Assembly: GCA_023422955.1 (NCBI GenBank)
Contig: JAFAGG010000024.1
Coordinates: forward strand, 1 to 6,640
Origin: Pseudomonadota bacterium
GTDB taxonomy: Bacteria > Pseudomonadota > Gammaproteobacteria > Burkholderiales > Burkholderiaceae_D
DNA length: 6,640 bases
Reading direction: 5' to 3'
Part shown: positions 6,445 to 6,640 of the stretch, piece by piece
Position numbering within the stretch: position 1 is the stretch's first letter
Layout: each line of letters opens with the position of its first letter
Position numbers and translations under genes: made by a program
The notes under the pieces: model-generated
What the model was told of the DNA's origin: nothing
Database searches by the model: none
Seen by the model: only the letters and a program-made list of their open reading frames with translations

Positions 6445-6538
6445 GTCTCCATGGCTGAAATACTGAAAAAAAAGAGAGTAAAAATCGCCCCAGCTACTGT
6501 AATATCGTTCAGTTAAGCGCGGGGCCGTTTGCTTTTCC

Positions 6539-6559
6539 CCTTCCCCTTCAAGGGGAAGG
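6539..6559. repeat. Left nested 21-nt palindrome of the right-edge element
   Basis: CCTTCCCCTT (6539-6548) and AAGGGGAAGG (6550-6559) are exact reverse complements around C6549. Compared with the right palindrome, the third position is T and its partner is A. Confidence 0.8.
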
Positions 6560-6613
6560 CCGGGATGGGGATGGGTTTCCGTCGCACATAGTAAAGACCC
6601 ATCCCCACCCTAA

Positions 6614-6634
6614 CCCTCCCCTTGAAGGGGAGGG
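6614..6634. repeat. Right nested 21-nt palindrome of the right-edge element
   Basis: CCCTCCCCTT (6614-6623) and AAGGGGAGGG (6625-6634) are exact reverse complements around G6624. The third position is C and its partner is G, a compensatory pair relative to the left copy. Confidence 0.8.
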
Positions 6635-6640
6635 AATAAG

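Larger units (their letters stand above)
6532..6640. repeat. Dispersed-repeat-like element: long imperfect inverted repeats with nested palindromes (REP/MITE-like)
   Basis: Two arms of about 45 bp (6532-6576 and 6597-6640) are imperfect reverse complements around a 20-nt centre (6577-6596). The best-matched block is TGGGGATGGGT (6566-6576) against ACCCATCCCCA (6597-6607). Each arm also contains its own 21-nt palindrome with 10-bp arms around one central base: 6539-6559 (core CCCCTTCAAGGGG) and 6614-6634 (core CCCCTTGAAGGGG). No coding frame is plausible inside. Noncoding palindromic elements of this kind are usually multicopy in proteobacterial genomes and are moved in trans or act as transcript ends. 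The right border may lie beyond the window, and no target-site duplication can be judged. The structure is directly visible; the multicopy nature is inferred. Confidence 0.75.

Overview
The window looks like an ordinary stretch of proteobacterial chromosome. A betaproteobacterium of the Burkholderiales, possibly Oxalobacteraceae-like, is my best guess. This rests on the moderately GC-rich coding sequence, the style of the small basic protein at the left, the YihY/BrkB protein and the PAS-GGDEF-EAL architecture. It is an inference from appearance, not from a database match. I see no phage, plasmid, IS transposase, CRISPR, tRNA or rRNA.

Layout from left to right. Bases 1-90 may hold the first 30 codons of a minus-strand gene that runs off the left edge. 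Bases 91-507 are AT-richer and show no convincing gene. A plus-strand gene for a 184-residue basic protein with a coiled coil, an AT-hook-like linker and a winged-helix-like C-terminus lies at 508-1062. A 13-bp perfect stem-loop (1117-1147) and two short palindromes separate it from a plus-strand YihY/BrkB-family membrane protein gene (1240-2133). This converges, with only 22 bp between stop codons, on a minus-strand acyltransferase-3 membrane protein gene (2156-3442). The junction carries an exact 15-bp tandem duplication that includes the acyltransferase stop codon. Upstream of the acyltransferase on the same strand is a large gene (3490-6444) for a soluble sensor with about four PAS-type domains followed by GGDEF and EAL domains, both with intact motifs. 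Past its start, the right edge (6532-6640) is a dispersed-repeat-like element with long imperfect terminal inverted repeats, each containing its own 21-nt palindrome.

The only suggestion of joint function is the minus-strand pair. The c-di-GMP enzyme and the envelope or polysaccharide acyltransferase are 47 bp apart in the same direction, so they may be co-transcribed, and c-di-GMP commonly controls exopolysaccharide output. A small stem-loop over the sensor stop codon could reduce read-through. No undescribed system stands out. The best second looks are the right-hand palindromic element, the uncharacterised DNA-binding-like protein, the unusual N-terminal sensory module of the GGDEF-EAL protein, and the stop-codon tandem duplication.
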